Source: Opacimonas viscosa
GTDB lineage: Bacteria; Pseudomonadota; Gammaproteobacteria; Enterobacterales; Alteromonadaceae
Direction: 5' to 3'
Length of the DNA stretch: 64,000 nt
Assembly: GCF_024199005.1 (NCBI RefSeq)
Contig: NZ_JANATA010000004.1
Coordinates: 62,001-126,000, forward strand
Both the position numbers and the translations under genes were made by a program. Shown one piece after another: positions 55,452-64,000 of the stretch. Below the pieces are notes generated by a model that searched no databases, was not told the DNA's origin, and saw only the letters and a program-made list of their open reading frames with translations. Within the stretch, counting starts at the first letter, position 1. Each line of letters starts with the position of its first letter.

Positions 55452-57613
55452 AACGTGTAACGGTAACCAATTTGCACACTTCTTGGTTTACCCACTTGGA
55501 TGCCACCGTGTTGACGCGTTGCTATATAGGTTTCATCGGTGATGTTATCAACGACCATATAGACTTGTTGGTTGCGGTCAAGTGTGTATTGTGCTGAAAG
55601 GTTGACTACACTGCGGTCTGCTACTTTCTCATTCGCTGGAATACTACCTGAACCAGCGGCTGTGCGCATTTCATCAACAAACTGATACGATGCCAATACA
55701 TGCCAGTTAGATCCTTTTATACCGGTTTCTGCTTGCCACATTGACTCTGGGAGATAGGGTAGCGCATCCCCAGCGTTTACGTTGCCCCAGCTGTCCAATT
55801 CAGATGCGAAACTTTCTTCAAATGTCGCATTAGCTACAGTGTAATTAATGCTCAAGGGGATCTCAAAACGTCCGACTTGAGCGGCATAACTCACACTTAA
55901 TTCAACACCATCAATGGCGACTTTACCAGCGTTGTACTGATTGCCAATTAACTCATCATTACATCCTTGTGATGCAGTACAGTTGCCGTGCAGGTTTTCT
56001 AAATCAGAGACATAGTAGATTGCTTCAGCTTTTAAACCATCGTTGCTATAACGTAGGCCAGCCTCATAATTCCAACCTTCTTCTTTGTCGGCATTTTGAT
56101 TCCCCGGTGCGGGTGGAGCAAACGCTTTTTGGATACCAGCTAGCAGTACTAATGCATCAGAGGTTTGGTAAGTAAAACCAATAGCTGGTAAGACTGCACT
56201 TACCGAATTGTCTCGCTGTGCAGGAGTATTGGTTCTAGCAGGGTCAGTTGTACCCCAGTCATCGCGATGTAAGTCCACTTTCTCATAACGAATACCTGCC
56301 TTGACGGTTAAATCATTATAGGTAAACGTGTCGTGGACAAAGGCACTTATAGCATCGGCACTATCGATGCGGTTTGAATCTGTACCAGGCGTACCCGCTG
56401 AGACTAACGTCATAAATTGTTCGTCGTTTAGCGCATATTGGTCAACCCATTGGAAGCGGTCCATTTCATCAGCATGCACACGAAGTCCTAAACGTAAATC
56501 GTGGTTTTGGCTACGCACGGCTAACTCACCTTGGATCCCTTGGGACAAGTATTCACGGTTATTGGCTTTGATATCTACTAATGGTGCAGCAGCGTCGGTG
56601 TAAGTCCCTGCATCAACCTGAGAGGCGATTTCTTCGGCACCAGAGCCAAGGCTTAAACCACCAATCTTACTGACTTTATACCAGTTTCTAGCAAAATCAT
56701 TGTGATAAGCGATAACACTTAAATCTACATCGTCGTTGATAATGTAGTCGTAATGGACACTAAAGTGGGTATGTTCAGTATTCATTTCATCGAGTTGAGA
56801 TGCACTGTAACGCTGCAGGGGGTTCGCTGCATAATCTGTATCAAGTAAACCCAAATATGTTTCATCTGATGTTTCTTCTGAGTACTTGGCTTTGAATTCA
56901 AGATGATGGCGTTGTTCTGCATCTAAATAGATGTCAAACTTCCCCATAAGGTCAGTTTTAGTAAATCCCGTATCTTGTCCAGAGTTCAGTTCCTTAAAGC
57001 CGTCCGCTTGGTAATTGAATACCTCTAATACATATCCTTTATCTGTCGTTTTACCGCCAGCAAATGCATGTAATTTAGCAAAGCCATCACTGCCAAGTGC
57101 TAAGTCTACCTTACCACCTAATGGTGCATCAGGGACTTCGGTTGAAACAAGGTTAATGACGCCACCAGAGGTTCTAGGACCATATTTTACGCTAGAGCCT
57201 CCTTTTAAAATTTCGATTGCGCTCATACGACCAATTGTTGGGAAGTAATATGCAGCAGGGCTGGCATATGGAGCCGGTGCCGCTAACACGCCATCTTCCA
57301 TGACTGTGATTTTTTCTGAACGGTCCGCAGAGTTTCCACGCATACCGATATTGGGTCTTAAACCATAACCATCTTCTTCTACAAAATACACTCCAGGTGC
57401 TTTTGCTAGGACTCGATTGATATCCGTTACAGCAAAATTATCAAGGGTTTCGTTGTCAATAAAAGCACTGGAGCCTGGGATATCATCAACAGCATTTTTG
57501 GAACCGATAATTTTAATTTGTTCGATTTTTTGTGTTGTTTCTTCTGCAGCAGAAGCAAAACTGGTTCCAGTAAGTGATAAAACAATACATGAAGTGAGGT
57601 GTGATAAACGCAT
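55448..57613 (-). CDS. TonB-dependent outer membrane receptor (FecA-like)
   Basis: Probable ferric-siderophore or ferric-citrate receptor. A signal peptide ends near SFASA-AEE. A TonB-box-like segment IEQIKIIGS follows, then a plug domain (DIPGSSAFIDNETLDNFAV, NRVLAKAPGVYF, IGMRGNSADRSEKI, SAIEILKGGSSVKYGP). The 22-stranded barrel fills the rest, ending in RSVQIGYRYTF with terminal aromatic Phe. An extracellular loop has a Cys pair (NCTASQGCND). Length 721 aa is usual. It is convergent with fbpC and has its own Fur-like box. Confidence 0.9.
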   Translation of the reverse strand: MRLSHLTSCIVLSLTGTSFASAAEETTQKIEQIKIIGSKNAVDDIPGSSAFIDNETLDNFAVTDINRVLAKAPGVYFVEEDGYGLRPNIGMRGNSADRSEKITVMEDGVLAAPAPYASPAAYYFPTIGRMSAIEILKGGSSVKYGPRTSGGVINLVSTEVPDAPLGGKVDLALGSDGFAKLHAFAGGKTTDKGYVLEVFNYQADGFKELNSGQDTGFTKTDLMGKFDIYLDAEQRHHLEFKAKYSEETSDETYLGLLDTDYAANPLQRYSASQLDEMNTEHTHFSVHYDYIINDDVDLSVIAYHNDFARNWYKVSKIGGLSLGSGAEEIASQVDAGTYTDAAAPLVDIKANNREYLSQGIQGELAVRSQNHDLRLGLRVHADEMDRFQWVDQYALNDEQFMTLVSAGTPGTDSNRIDSADAISAFVHDTFTYNDLTVKAGIRYEKVDLHRDDWGTTDPARTNTPAQRDNSVSAVLPAIGFTYQTSDALVLLAGIQKAFAPPAPGNQNADKEEGWNYEAGLRYSNDGLKAEAIYYVSDLENLHGNCTASQGCNDELIGNQYNAGKVAIDGVELSVSYAAQVGRFEIPLSINYTVANATFEESFASELDSWGNVNAGDALPYLPESMWQAETGIKGSNWHVLASYQFVDEMRTAAGSGSIPANEKVADRSVVNLSAQYTLDRNQQVYMVVDNITDETYIATRQHGGIQVGKPRSVQIGYRYTF

Positions 57614-57668
57614 CGGGTAGGTTATTCCTTAAATATTTATGCAATACGGATATTAAAACACAACTCTA

Positions 57669-57687
57669 AATGATAATCAATCTCATT
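57669..57687 (-). promoter_or_regulatory. Fur-box-like site before the TonB receptor
   Basis: AATGATAATCAATCTCATT contains the 7-1-7 pattern TGATAAT-C-AATCTCA, five of seven inner positions on one arm matching the Fur consensus exactly. It lies about 56 bp upstream of the receptor start and opposite the TTG-start GGDEF gene. Confidence 0.7.
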
Positions 57688-57782
57688 AACGTTTAATTTT
57701 TGGGTTACTATATGTGTGATTCAACTAAACTTTTCTACAACATGACAGTTACATACATATCAGGTTTACAAGGATGTAACTC

Positions 57783-59915
57783 TTGTCGAGTATCAAAACA
57801 GCGGTTATCGCAATAATTCTTTTTCTCGTTTTATCATTATCTTTCGTAGTGATGGGCTTTTTGTTGTTTGAATATGAGAAACAATACACCAGCAATACCC
57901 AAGCGACGTTGGTCGGGATAACTCATAATATTCATGAAGAGCTGTTAGAGACGTTACAGTCCATACCGGCTGGTCAGCGACAAACAACTGCCATCAAAAA
58001 AATACTCGATAAATTTGCTCAATTTGAACATGTGACTCAAGCACAGTACTTTGATATTAATCAAACGCTAGTGGCGGATTACCTGAACCCCAAACAAAAT
58101 AATGCGCAGCCTTCCTTGGTTGAACATAACCAACAGTCACCACTTCAACCTGCGCCATTCACATTAGAAGGCGCATATTTGGTAGGGGTAGTAAAAGTGG
58201 GAGAATCGCCTTTATCGTTTGGTTACTTAAAAGTGGTCAACGATCTGAAAACTCCATTAAATGCAAGTAAAACTACTTTGGTGAAACAAACCTTACCTAC
58301 AGTTTTGGGGGCCACAGTAACCGTTATTTGCTTGGCATTATTACTCCTAAATCGTTTATTGCATCCTTTGTCTCGACTATCATCTTTTATGAAACAGATC
58401 GAATCAGCCAAAAATTACTCTTTGCGATTTAGTTTGTCGGGTAAAAATGAGATTGCCCAATTAGCCAAAAATATTAATGCTATGCTCGATACCATCAATC
58501 TCGAGTTAGAAAAAAATCGTTCGCATACCAAAACGCTTGAGCAGCAACAAATTACCATGACTAAACTTGCGAATTATGATGTGCTGACAGGCTTACCCAA
58601 TCGGCAGTTTGTGATGGACTCGCTGCGTTTTAAGCTATCAGAGGTAAAACGTCGTGACGAAGATCTCGCGTTACTTTTTTTTGATTTAGACGGGTTTAAA
58701 GCAATTAATGATTCACTGGGCCATGAAGCTGGTGATCACGTACTTGTAGAAGTCGCTAATCGCGTTAGTAATCTTATGCGAGAAGGGGATATTGTCTCGC
58801 GCTTGGGTGGCGATGAGTTTTTAGTGATCCCAAATGAAGATCCGAATGCTGAGCAAATAAAGGATATCTGCTTAAGGATCTTAGACGAAGTCGAAAAAGT
58901 CATTATGTTGAACGGTGTAGAACTGAGGGTCGGCTTGAGTATTGGGATAGCAAAAGCTAAAGAAGCCAACTATGATTTAACCGAACTAGTAAGTAATGCA
59001 GATATTGCCATGTATCGCTCTAAAGCAAATGGTCGTGGCACATACACCATGTTCTCCAGTGCATTGATCCAAGATTACAAAAGAAAACTCCAGATCTCGA
59101 ATAGTATTCTCAAAGCCATTGAGAATAACGAATTTCATTTGTACTACCAAGCTAAGGCCGATGTGCATGGCAAATTATATGGTTTTGAAGCATTAATTCG
59201 TTGGCATCATCCAGAATTCGGTGTGTTATCTCCCGGTGAATTTATTCCTATGGCAGAGCAAAGTGGCAAGGTGGTCGATATCACTCGCTGGGTCATTAAA
59301 CGCGTAGCGATCGAAATGGAACAAATTCAAACACTGGCAGCCCACCCTTTGCATGTATCGCTAAACTTATCCGCCCACGATTTGCGGAGCGCGGATTTGT
59401 TTGAATACGTCAATCAAACCTTATATCAACACGCAATTAATCCCAATAATATCGAATTTGAGGTCACTGAATCTGCATACTTAGAAAGTTTTGATACCGC
59501 CAATGAATATATTACTCAGCTCAGTGAACTAGGTTGCTCTATCGCATTGGATGATTTCGGTACGGGGTATTCTAGCTTGAGTTATTTAACTCAAATTAAA
59601 GTGGACACGCTTAAAATAGACCAACAGTTTGTCAAAGAGATAGATTCATCGAGCCGCAGTCGTTTGGTTACCAGTACCATTATTGATTTGGCAAAGAGTT
59701 TACAACTGACTATCTGTGCTGAAGGTATCGAAAGTACTGTGCAGCAGTCGTATTTAAAAGAATTAGGTTGTGATTATTATCAAGGATATTTATATAGCAA
59801 GCCTATTCCATTGCGGAGTTTACTCGCCAAAGAATTGGACTTTGCACCATTGTTTACGGATACCAACACAACAGAAATAAATACCCAAGACAGGGTGGTC
59901 ACGACTCCTCTGTAA
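57783..59915 (+). CDS. Membrane diguanylate cyclase/phosphodiesterase (GGDEF-EAL)
   Basis: Makes and/or degrades cyclic di-GMP. I choose the TTG at 57783, preceded by AAGGATGTAAC; no ATG is available before the first helix. The layout is TM1 (about 5-28), a periplasmic region of about 140 residues, TM2 near 170-190, a HAMP-like segment, a coiled coil, then GGDEF with an intact RLGGDEF (near residue 341) and EAL with FEALIRWHHP near 466. The loop-6 DDFGTGYSSLSYL and CAEGIES are intact, so both activities look possible. A single gene next to a divergent TonB receptor. Confidence 0.93.
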   Translation: MSSIKTAVIAIILFLVLSLSFVVMGFLLFEYEKQYTSNTQATLVGITHNIHEELLETLQSIPAGQRQTTAIKKILDKFAQFEHVTQAQYFDINQTLVADYLNPKQNNAQPSLVEHNQQSPLQPAPFTLEGAYLVGVVKVGESPLSFGYLKVVNDLKTPLNASKTTLVKQTLPTVLGATVTVICLALLLLNRLLHPLSRLSSFMKQIESAKNYSLRFSLSGKNEIAQLAKNINAMLDTINLELEKNRSHTKTLEQQQITMTKLANYDVLTGLPNRQFVMDSLRFKLSEVKRRDEDLALLFFDLDGFKAINDSLGHEAGDHVLVEVANRVSNLMREGDIVSRLGGDEFLVIPNEDPNAEQIKDICLRILDEVEKVIMLNGVELRVGLSIGIAKAKEANYDLTELVSNADIAMYRSKANGRGTYTMFSSALIQDYKRKLQISNSILKAIENNEFHLYYQAKADVHGKLYGFEALIRWHHPEFGVLSPGEFIPMAEQSGKVVDITRWVIKRVAIEMEQIQTLAAHPLHVSLNLSAHDLRSADLFEYVNQTLYQHAINPNNIEFEVTESAYLESFDTANEYITQLSELGCSIALDDFGTGYSSLSYLTQIKVDTLKIDQQFVKEIDSSSRSRLVTSTIIDLAKSLQLTICAEGIESTVQQSYLKELGCDYYQGYLYSKPIPLRSLLAKELDFAPLFTDTNTTEINTQDRVVTTPL

Positions 59916-60013
59916 CCCGAGGTCGACAATCACAAGTCGCATAGAAATAGTTGTGAATTACCTCTTATGACCTACACTTTGTTTACTAGCAGGGAAGCAA
60001 ATGTAGGTAGCAA

Positions 60014-61462
60014 TTGCGGCGATTATCTCTACAACAATGGTTAATTATTGTGTTTGTTCTTGTGGCAATGTTTGTCACAGGCATCTTTGCGTATGGCAAA
60101 AACACCGAAGCAACGATTCTTCAAGCACATTTTACCGCCTTAGAAACGCATTTAAGTCTGCGCCAAAAAGTAGGCCGCCTAAGCAAGGACATTGATGAAT
60201 TATCGGTATTACTAATTCGTTACATTGAAGCTGACCATAATCAACTTAACCCACCTTTGACTCGCGTTCTCGGGCGCATCGAACAACAAACTAAACAGCT
60301 TTGTCTCGGCACCTTGCGTGCGGATATTTGTCAGCCATTGTTCCAAGCGCACAAAAATATTGATGCGTTTACATTGGCAGCAAACCGATCTGACTTGGAG
60401 GGACCGAGACGGTCGCTAGTATCAATAAATCAGGAGATCAATGAGTTTTTGTCTGACGATTTATATCAAACACATCAAATATTAAATAATCGCTTACTGG
60501 CCCAACACAGCGAGTTATTAGGTTTAATTTTATTCGCTGGCGGTGTTATTTTATGTCTTTTGATTTGGGTGGCTGATTTGTTTTCTCGGCCATTGCAACA
60601 ACTACATCAAAAGTTATACCTGATGAATACTGGTGAGGTATACAACCTACAAAAATCCGAAGGGTATGTGCCACATAAATTTATGCATTTTGAAACGGAT
60701 TTGTTGCGTTTGTACCAACAAAACAACAAGTTAGAAGCGGTTAAAAATACCTTGTTGCGTCACGCATCTCACGAATTGAAAACACCGTTAGCTAGTATTA
60801 ATGAAGGCTGTAACCTCCTTGTTGAAGAAGTAGTGGGGCCACTTAATCCCGCCCAAAAAGAAGTCGTAGGATTGTTATTCAAAGGCACTCAACGACTCAA
60901 TACCTTGGTACATCATCTGTTGGATTACAATAGTTTGTTACAACAATCCACACCACAATATCAAGTACTAACGTTGCCAAACATTATTCACCAGGTTTCA
61001 CAAACTCATGCTTTAGCTTTACAGGCAATGGATATGCAAGTAGAGGTCGATTGTACTATTGAGTTGATCAAGACTGATGATGAGTTAATTCAGCGTATTT
61101 TGGATAATTTATTTTCTAACGCGATTGCACATGGCGCCAAACATTCCAAGATTGATATTCGTATTCATTTGATTGCAGATAAGTGTTGTATCGATTTTGC
61201 CAATCAAGGTCGAGTCATTACTGATGAACAAAAAGCCACTTTGTTCGAGCCATTTTCACGAGGAGAGCACCAGCGCAATGATAGTGTAGTAGGTGCTGGC
61301 CTAGGCTTGTCCATTGTCGATGAATGTGTCCGTCTATTAAAAGGGACAATTTCTCTGGTTGATGTGAGTTATGCGTCGATTTGTTTCCGAATTTTACTGC
61401 CTAATGAAGGTATACGAGCAGCACATGCCAAGGATATTTATGAAAATTCTACTAGTCGATGA
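60014..61462 (+). CDS. Sensor histidine kinase, GlrK/QseE-like
   Basis: Membrane kinase of a two-component pair. TTG at 60014 starts the only frame that keeps TM1 (about 9-27, WLIIVFVLVAMFVTGIFAYG). A periplasmic helical sensor of about 140 residues precedes TM2 (about 168-190). The H-box is RHASHELKTPLAS (phosphoacceptor His near residue 252). The ATPase domain has the N-box DNLFSNAIAHGAKH and G-box GAGLGLSIVDECVRLL. It overlaps the response regulator gene by 23 nt. In E. coli a small lipoprotein gene (qseG/yfhG) lies between the pair; here it is absent. Stimulus unknown. Confidence 0.88.
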   Translation: MRRLSLQQWLIIVFVLVAMFVTGIFAYGKNTEATILQAHFTALETHLSLRQKVGRLSKDIDELSVLLIRYIEADHNQLNPPLTRVLGRIEQQTKQLCLGTLRADICQPLFQAHKNIDAFTLAANRSDLEGPRRSLVSINQEINEFLSDDLYQTHQILNNRLLAQHSELLGLILFAGGVILCLLIWVADLFSRPLQQLHQKLYLMNTGEVYNLQKSEGYVPHKFMHFETDLLRLYQQNNKLEAVKNTLLRHASHELKTPLASINEGCNLLVEEVVGPLNPAQKEVVGLLFKGTQRLNTLVHHLLDYNSLLQQSTPQYQVLTLPNIIHQVSQTHALALQAMDMQVEVDCTIELIKTDDELIQRILDNLFSNAIAHGAKHSKIDIRIHLIADKCCIDFANQGRVITDEQKATLFEPFSRGEHQRNDSVVGAGLGLSIVDECVRLLKGTISLVDVSYASICFRILLPNEGIRAAHAKDIYENSTSR

Positions 61463-62792
61463 TGACACTTCTTTATTGCGCTTAATGACGATTCGCCTAG
61501 AGCAGTCGGGTCATGAAGTACTAGCGACAAATCATCCGGTACAAGCCTTACAACATATCCAGCAAGGCTATTTTGACGTAGTGTTGTCTGATTTACGTAT
61601 GCCAGAAATCGATGGCCTACGCTTGTTTGAAAGGATCAGAGAAACCAAAGCGAACTTGCCAGTGATCATTATGACGGCCAACGGTACGATAAAAAATGCG
61701 ATTGAGGCAACCCAGAAAGGCGTGTTAGGTTTCATCGAAAAGCCAATTAATCACGAAGAGTTAACGCAGCTATTAAACAAGATTAGTCATAACCTACATC
61801 CTTATCAATCATGGTCTGAGCATATTGTGACACGCAATATGACTATGCTTGCATTGTTAGAAAAAGCGCACCGGATTGCCCAAAAGGACGTTAGTGTATT
61901 AATCACGGGCGCAAGTGGTACTGGTAAAGAAGTCTTGGCTAAAGCTATTCATGAAGCCAGTCCGCGTAGTCAGGAAAAGTTTATTGCGATTAACTGTGGC
62001 GCCATTCCTGAAAACCTTTTGGAATCGGAATTATTTGGGCATACCAAAGGCGCTTTTACCGGTGCGGTTAATGCGAGCCGAGGATTATTTTTAGAAGCGG
62101 ATAAAGGGACGTTATTTTTAGATGAAATAGGGGATATGCCACACACCTTACAAGTTAAATTGTTACGTGCGTTACAAGAACAAAAAATTAAACCGGTTGG
62201 GGCACAAAATACTATTGATATAGATGTTAGGGTACTATCGGCAACACATCGAAATTTAGAAATAGAAATGCAATCGGGCCAGTTTAGAGAAGATCTGTAC
62301 TATCGTTTAAATGTGGTGAATTTGCACTTGCCACCACTCAAAGATAGGGCTGAGGATATCCCACTTTTGGCCCGTGAACTACTGCGTAAAAGTGTGCTAA
62401 AGCACAACGTGGATATCAGTTCATTTGCCGATGATGCCATGGAGTTATTGGTGACACATACGTGGCAGGGGAATGTCAGACAATTAGTCAACACCATCGA
62501 ACAGTGCGTGGCACTGTGCGATACCAAAGTGATTCCAAAACAGTTAGTGGAACAATCATTAAGGCAAGTGGACAAGACTTGGCCGACACTGAGTGAAGCC
62601 AAAGATGCATTTGAATTTAGCTATCTAAAAAAATTATTACATATGACTGATGGTAACGTCACACGAGCGGCAAATTTAGCGGGCAGAAATCGCAGTGATA
62701 TGCATAAACTTTTGAAAAAGCACGAGTTGGATGCTGCCGATTTTAGACAAGTCATACCGCTGCATGACCAAGCCAAAGTATTAGGGTCTTGA
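61440..62792 (+). CDS. Sigma-54-dependent response regulator, GlrR/QseF-like
   Basis: Enhancer-binding activator of sigma-54 promoters. The start at 61440 (MKILLVDDDTSLLRLMTI) follows AAGGATATTT; an in-frame start 23 codons upstream lies inside the kinase gene. The receiver domain (1-115) has phosphoacceptor Asp in VVLSDLRMPEIDG. The AAA+ domain has ITGASGTGKEVLAKAIHEAS, the GAFTGA motif near residue 204 and GTLFLDEIGDMP. A Fis-type helix-turn-helix ends the protein (NVTRAANLAGRNRSDMHKLL). Partner of the overlapping kinase gene. Confidence 0.92.
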   Translation: MKILLVDDDTSLLRLMTIRLEQSGHEVLATNHPVQALQHIQQGYFDVVLSDLRMPEIDGLRLFERIRETKANLPVIIMTANGTIKNAIEATQKGVLGFIEKPINHEELTQLLNKISHNLHPYQSWSEHIVTRNMTMLALLEKAHRIAQKDVSVLITGASGTGKEVLAKAIHEASPRSQEKFIAINCGAIPENLLESELFGHTKGAFTGAVNASRGLFLEADKGTLFLDEIGDMPHTLQVKLLRALQEQKIKPVGAQNTIDIDVRVLSATHRNLEIEMQSGQFREDLYYRLNVVNLHLPPLKDRAEDIPLLARELLRKSVLKHNVDISSFADDAMELLVTHTWQGNVRQLVNTIEQCVALCDTKVIPKQLVEQSLRQVDKTWPTLSEAKDAFEFSYLKKLLHMTDGNVTRAANLAGRNRSDMHKLLKKHELDAADFRQVIPLHDQAKVLGS

Positions 62793-62843
62793 TCTATTTA
62801 TTTGGGATGAAATTAATTACAATGTAACCATGCTAATTTTAGG

Positions 62844-63599
62844 ATGAATACGTTGACCCCACACGCATTGTTAGACCAAGTTAAAGATACTCCCTCGCTG
62901 GTTGATTTTACTACTGTAATGGACGTGATTAATACGCATTATGAGTATACTCCTACGTTGTTTAAAAATGGCGATGTAGAAAATAGTTCAGGAACGAATG
63001 AAGGCTCTTGTAAAATTTTCGCATTTGCTAAATTTCATCACTTATCTGAAGCACAAACACTGGCTCTATTCGGCACGTATTATCGTGATGATGTCCTTGG
63101 CAATCCTTCAGGCAGTGATCATGCAAATATTAGAAATTTTATGCAAACGGGTTGGGCTGGTGTGCGTTTTGAATCAGAGCCTTTAAAGGCGAAAGCCCCA
63201 GTGGGTCGTTTAACCACCCGAACGATAGCGATGCAAGCGGATACTAATCCCGCGGGTGATATCTTTGGCGGCTGGGTGTTATCCCAAATGGATATGGCAG
63301 CAGGTATTTGCGCAGGGCAGCGTGCCCAAGCTCGAGTGGTGACTGTTGCTTTGGACGGTATGAGTTTTATTAAACCGGTGCATGTGGGAGACATTTTAGG
63401 CGTATATACGAGAATTGTCCGAGTCGGGCGAAGTTCACTCGATGTTCATGTCGAGTGCTGGGTACGTCGTAGTCGTATCGGTATCAGAGAAAAAGTCACC
63501 GAGGCGGTGTTTAAGTTTGTCGCCTTGGACGAACAAGGCCAATCCATGGCGGTTCCCCCTTTAGGTGATTTGCCTGAATATGTTGAGAGTGATTTGTAA
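62844..63599 (+). CDS. HopJ-domain / YciA-type acyl-CoA thioesterase fusion
   Basis: Two modules in one open frame. Residues 1-115 match the HopJ family pattern (VMDVINTHYEYTPTLFKNGD, EGSCKIFAFAKFHHLSEAQT, ALFGTYYRDDVLGNP, NIRNFMQTGWAGVRFE). Residues 118-250 match the YciA hotdog thioesterase (RTIAMQADTNPAGDIFGGW, LSQMD, VVTVALDGMSFIKPVHVGDI, ATEAVFKF-like). No stop or frameshift is visible between them. AGG lies directly at the ATG; a TTG at 62853 is an alternate start with better SD spacing. Hydrolysis of acyl-CoA is expected for the C-terminal half; HopJ has no settled biochemical role. Confidence 0.82.
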   Translation: MNTLTPHALLDQVKDTPSLVDFTTVMDVINTHYEYTPTLFKNGDVENSSGTNEGSCKIFAFAKFHHLSEAQTLALFGTYYRDDVLGNPSGSDHANIRNFMQTGWAGVRFESEPLKAKAPVGRLTTRTIAMQADTNPAGDIFGGWVLSQMDMAAGICAGQRAQARVVTVALDGMSFIKPVHVGDILGVYTRIVRVGRSSLDVHVECWVRRSRIGIREKVTEAVFKFVALDEQGQSMAVPPLGDLPEYVESDL

Positions 63600-63670
63600 T
63601 ACGACAAATCACTATCCAACAAAAAACGTCTAGTTTTTTTCGTACAATTTTCAGTCTTTACTAGGCAATT

Positions 63671-63695
63671 CTGAGCATTAGTTTATAATGCTCAG
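63671..63695 (+). other. 10-bp hairpin upstream of aspS
   Basis: CTGAGCATTA (63671-63680) pairs perfectly with TAATGCTCAG (63686-63695) around GTTTA. It overlaps a TATAAT-like -10 at 63684-63689. Either a terminator without a T-run or an operator over the aspS promoter. Confidence 0.55.
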
Positions 63696-63737
63696 CATAT
63701 TATTTCGTGTCCAATCGGTTCATATTTAAGGTTTTTC

Positions 63738-64000
63738 ATGCGCACAGATTATTGCGGCAACATCAATGCATCTCACATTGGCCAGACAGTCACTTTGTTT
63801 GGTTGGGTAAATAAACGTCGAGACTTAGGCGGGGTTATCTTTTTAGATTTACGTGACCGTGAAGGTATCGTACAAGTTGTTTATGATCCTGATATTGAAG
63901 ATGTGTTCGCTACAGCAAATAGCTTACGTAATGAATTCTGTGTGAAGCTGACTGGCTTAGTTCGGGCGCGTCCTGATTCACAAGTGAATCAAGACATGCG
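63738..64000 (+). CDS. aspS: Aspartyl-tRNA synthetase, N-terminal part (cut by window end)
   Basis: Charges tRNA-Asp. Translation begins [20 protein letters not shown], followed by [20 protein letters not shown] and [11 protein letters not shown], the OB-fold anticodon-binding domain of bacterial AspRS. About 87 codons are present; the class II catalytic domain lies beyond the window. A TAAGG sequence precedes the ATG by several bases. It is downstream of the HopJ-YciA gene with a hairpin between. Confidence 0.95.
   Translation, partial: MRTDYCGNINASHIGQTVTLFGWVNKRRDLGGVIFLDLRDREGIVQVVYDPDIEDVFATANSLRNEFCVKLTGLVRARPDSQVNQDM

Noticed and set aside
62793-62843. Sigma-54 promoter downstream of the GlrR-like gene
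   Set aside because: No TGGC-N-TTGC-like pair with correct spacing was found.

Overview
The window looks like a chromosomal core segment of a marine-type gammaproteobacterium in or near the Alteromonadales. Three things point there: the synteny (mltD-gloB-yafS; tRNA-fMet-rimP-nusA-infB-rbfA-truB-rpsO; recC-recB-recD), AT-leaning base composition by eye, and many signalling genes (chemoreceptor, GGDEF/EAL, histidine kinase, sigma-54 activator). No insertion sequence, prophage, integrase or CRISPR array was seen. Both ends cut genes: cysS on the left, aspS on the right.

Layout. 1-8 kb: cysS end, mltD, gloB, a yafS-like methyltransferase, metG, dcd and a small mechanosensitive channel. 8-10 kb: a chemoreceptor with a His-rich membrane module, coupled to a small anchored protein. 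10.2-15.4 kb: a five-gene MacB-type exporter operon (ATPase, three different membrane fusion proteins, permease), every junction overlapping by 4 nt. 15.6-23.3 kb: zinc alcohol dehydrogenase, tRNA-Pro(GGG), thiolase, a 46-codon charged microprotein, two membrane proteins, a secreted protein, an acyl-CoA ligase and a dimeric-type dUTPase. 23.5-34 kb: recC-recB-recD, then an RhlE-type helicase. 34-41.4 kb: histidine phosphatase, quinone oxidoreductase, an ECF sigma / membrane protein / DUF3106-like operon, a large DmdC-like acyl-CoA dehydrogenase, a nested palindromic element, a LysR regulator and a pterin dehydratase. 41.6-48.4 kb: the initiator-tRNA and translation operon. 48.4-51.6 kb: pheA behind a phenylalanine-rich leader peptide and attenuator, a tandem-receiver regulator, YciH and a STAS protein. 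51.6-57.7 kb: an iron block of fbpABC-type transporter behind a 13-1-13 Fur-like palindrome, convergent with a TonB receptor that has its own Fur-like box. 57.8-64 kb: a GGDEF/EAL protein, a GlrK/GlrR-like two-component pair, a HopJ-YciA fusion and the start of aspS.

How the genes work together. The window joins translation (cysS, metG, aspS, two tRNAs, the rimP-rpsO operon), DNA repair and nucleotide control (recBCD, dcd, dUTPase), iron uptake and acyl-CoA metabolism. The items most worth a second look are the triple-adaptor exporter, the HopJ-thioesterase fusion, the pheA attenuator, the nested inverted repeat at 39.7 kb and the unannotated-size 46-aa gene. All calls were made by reading the sequence; no database search was run.
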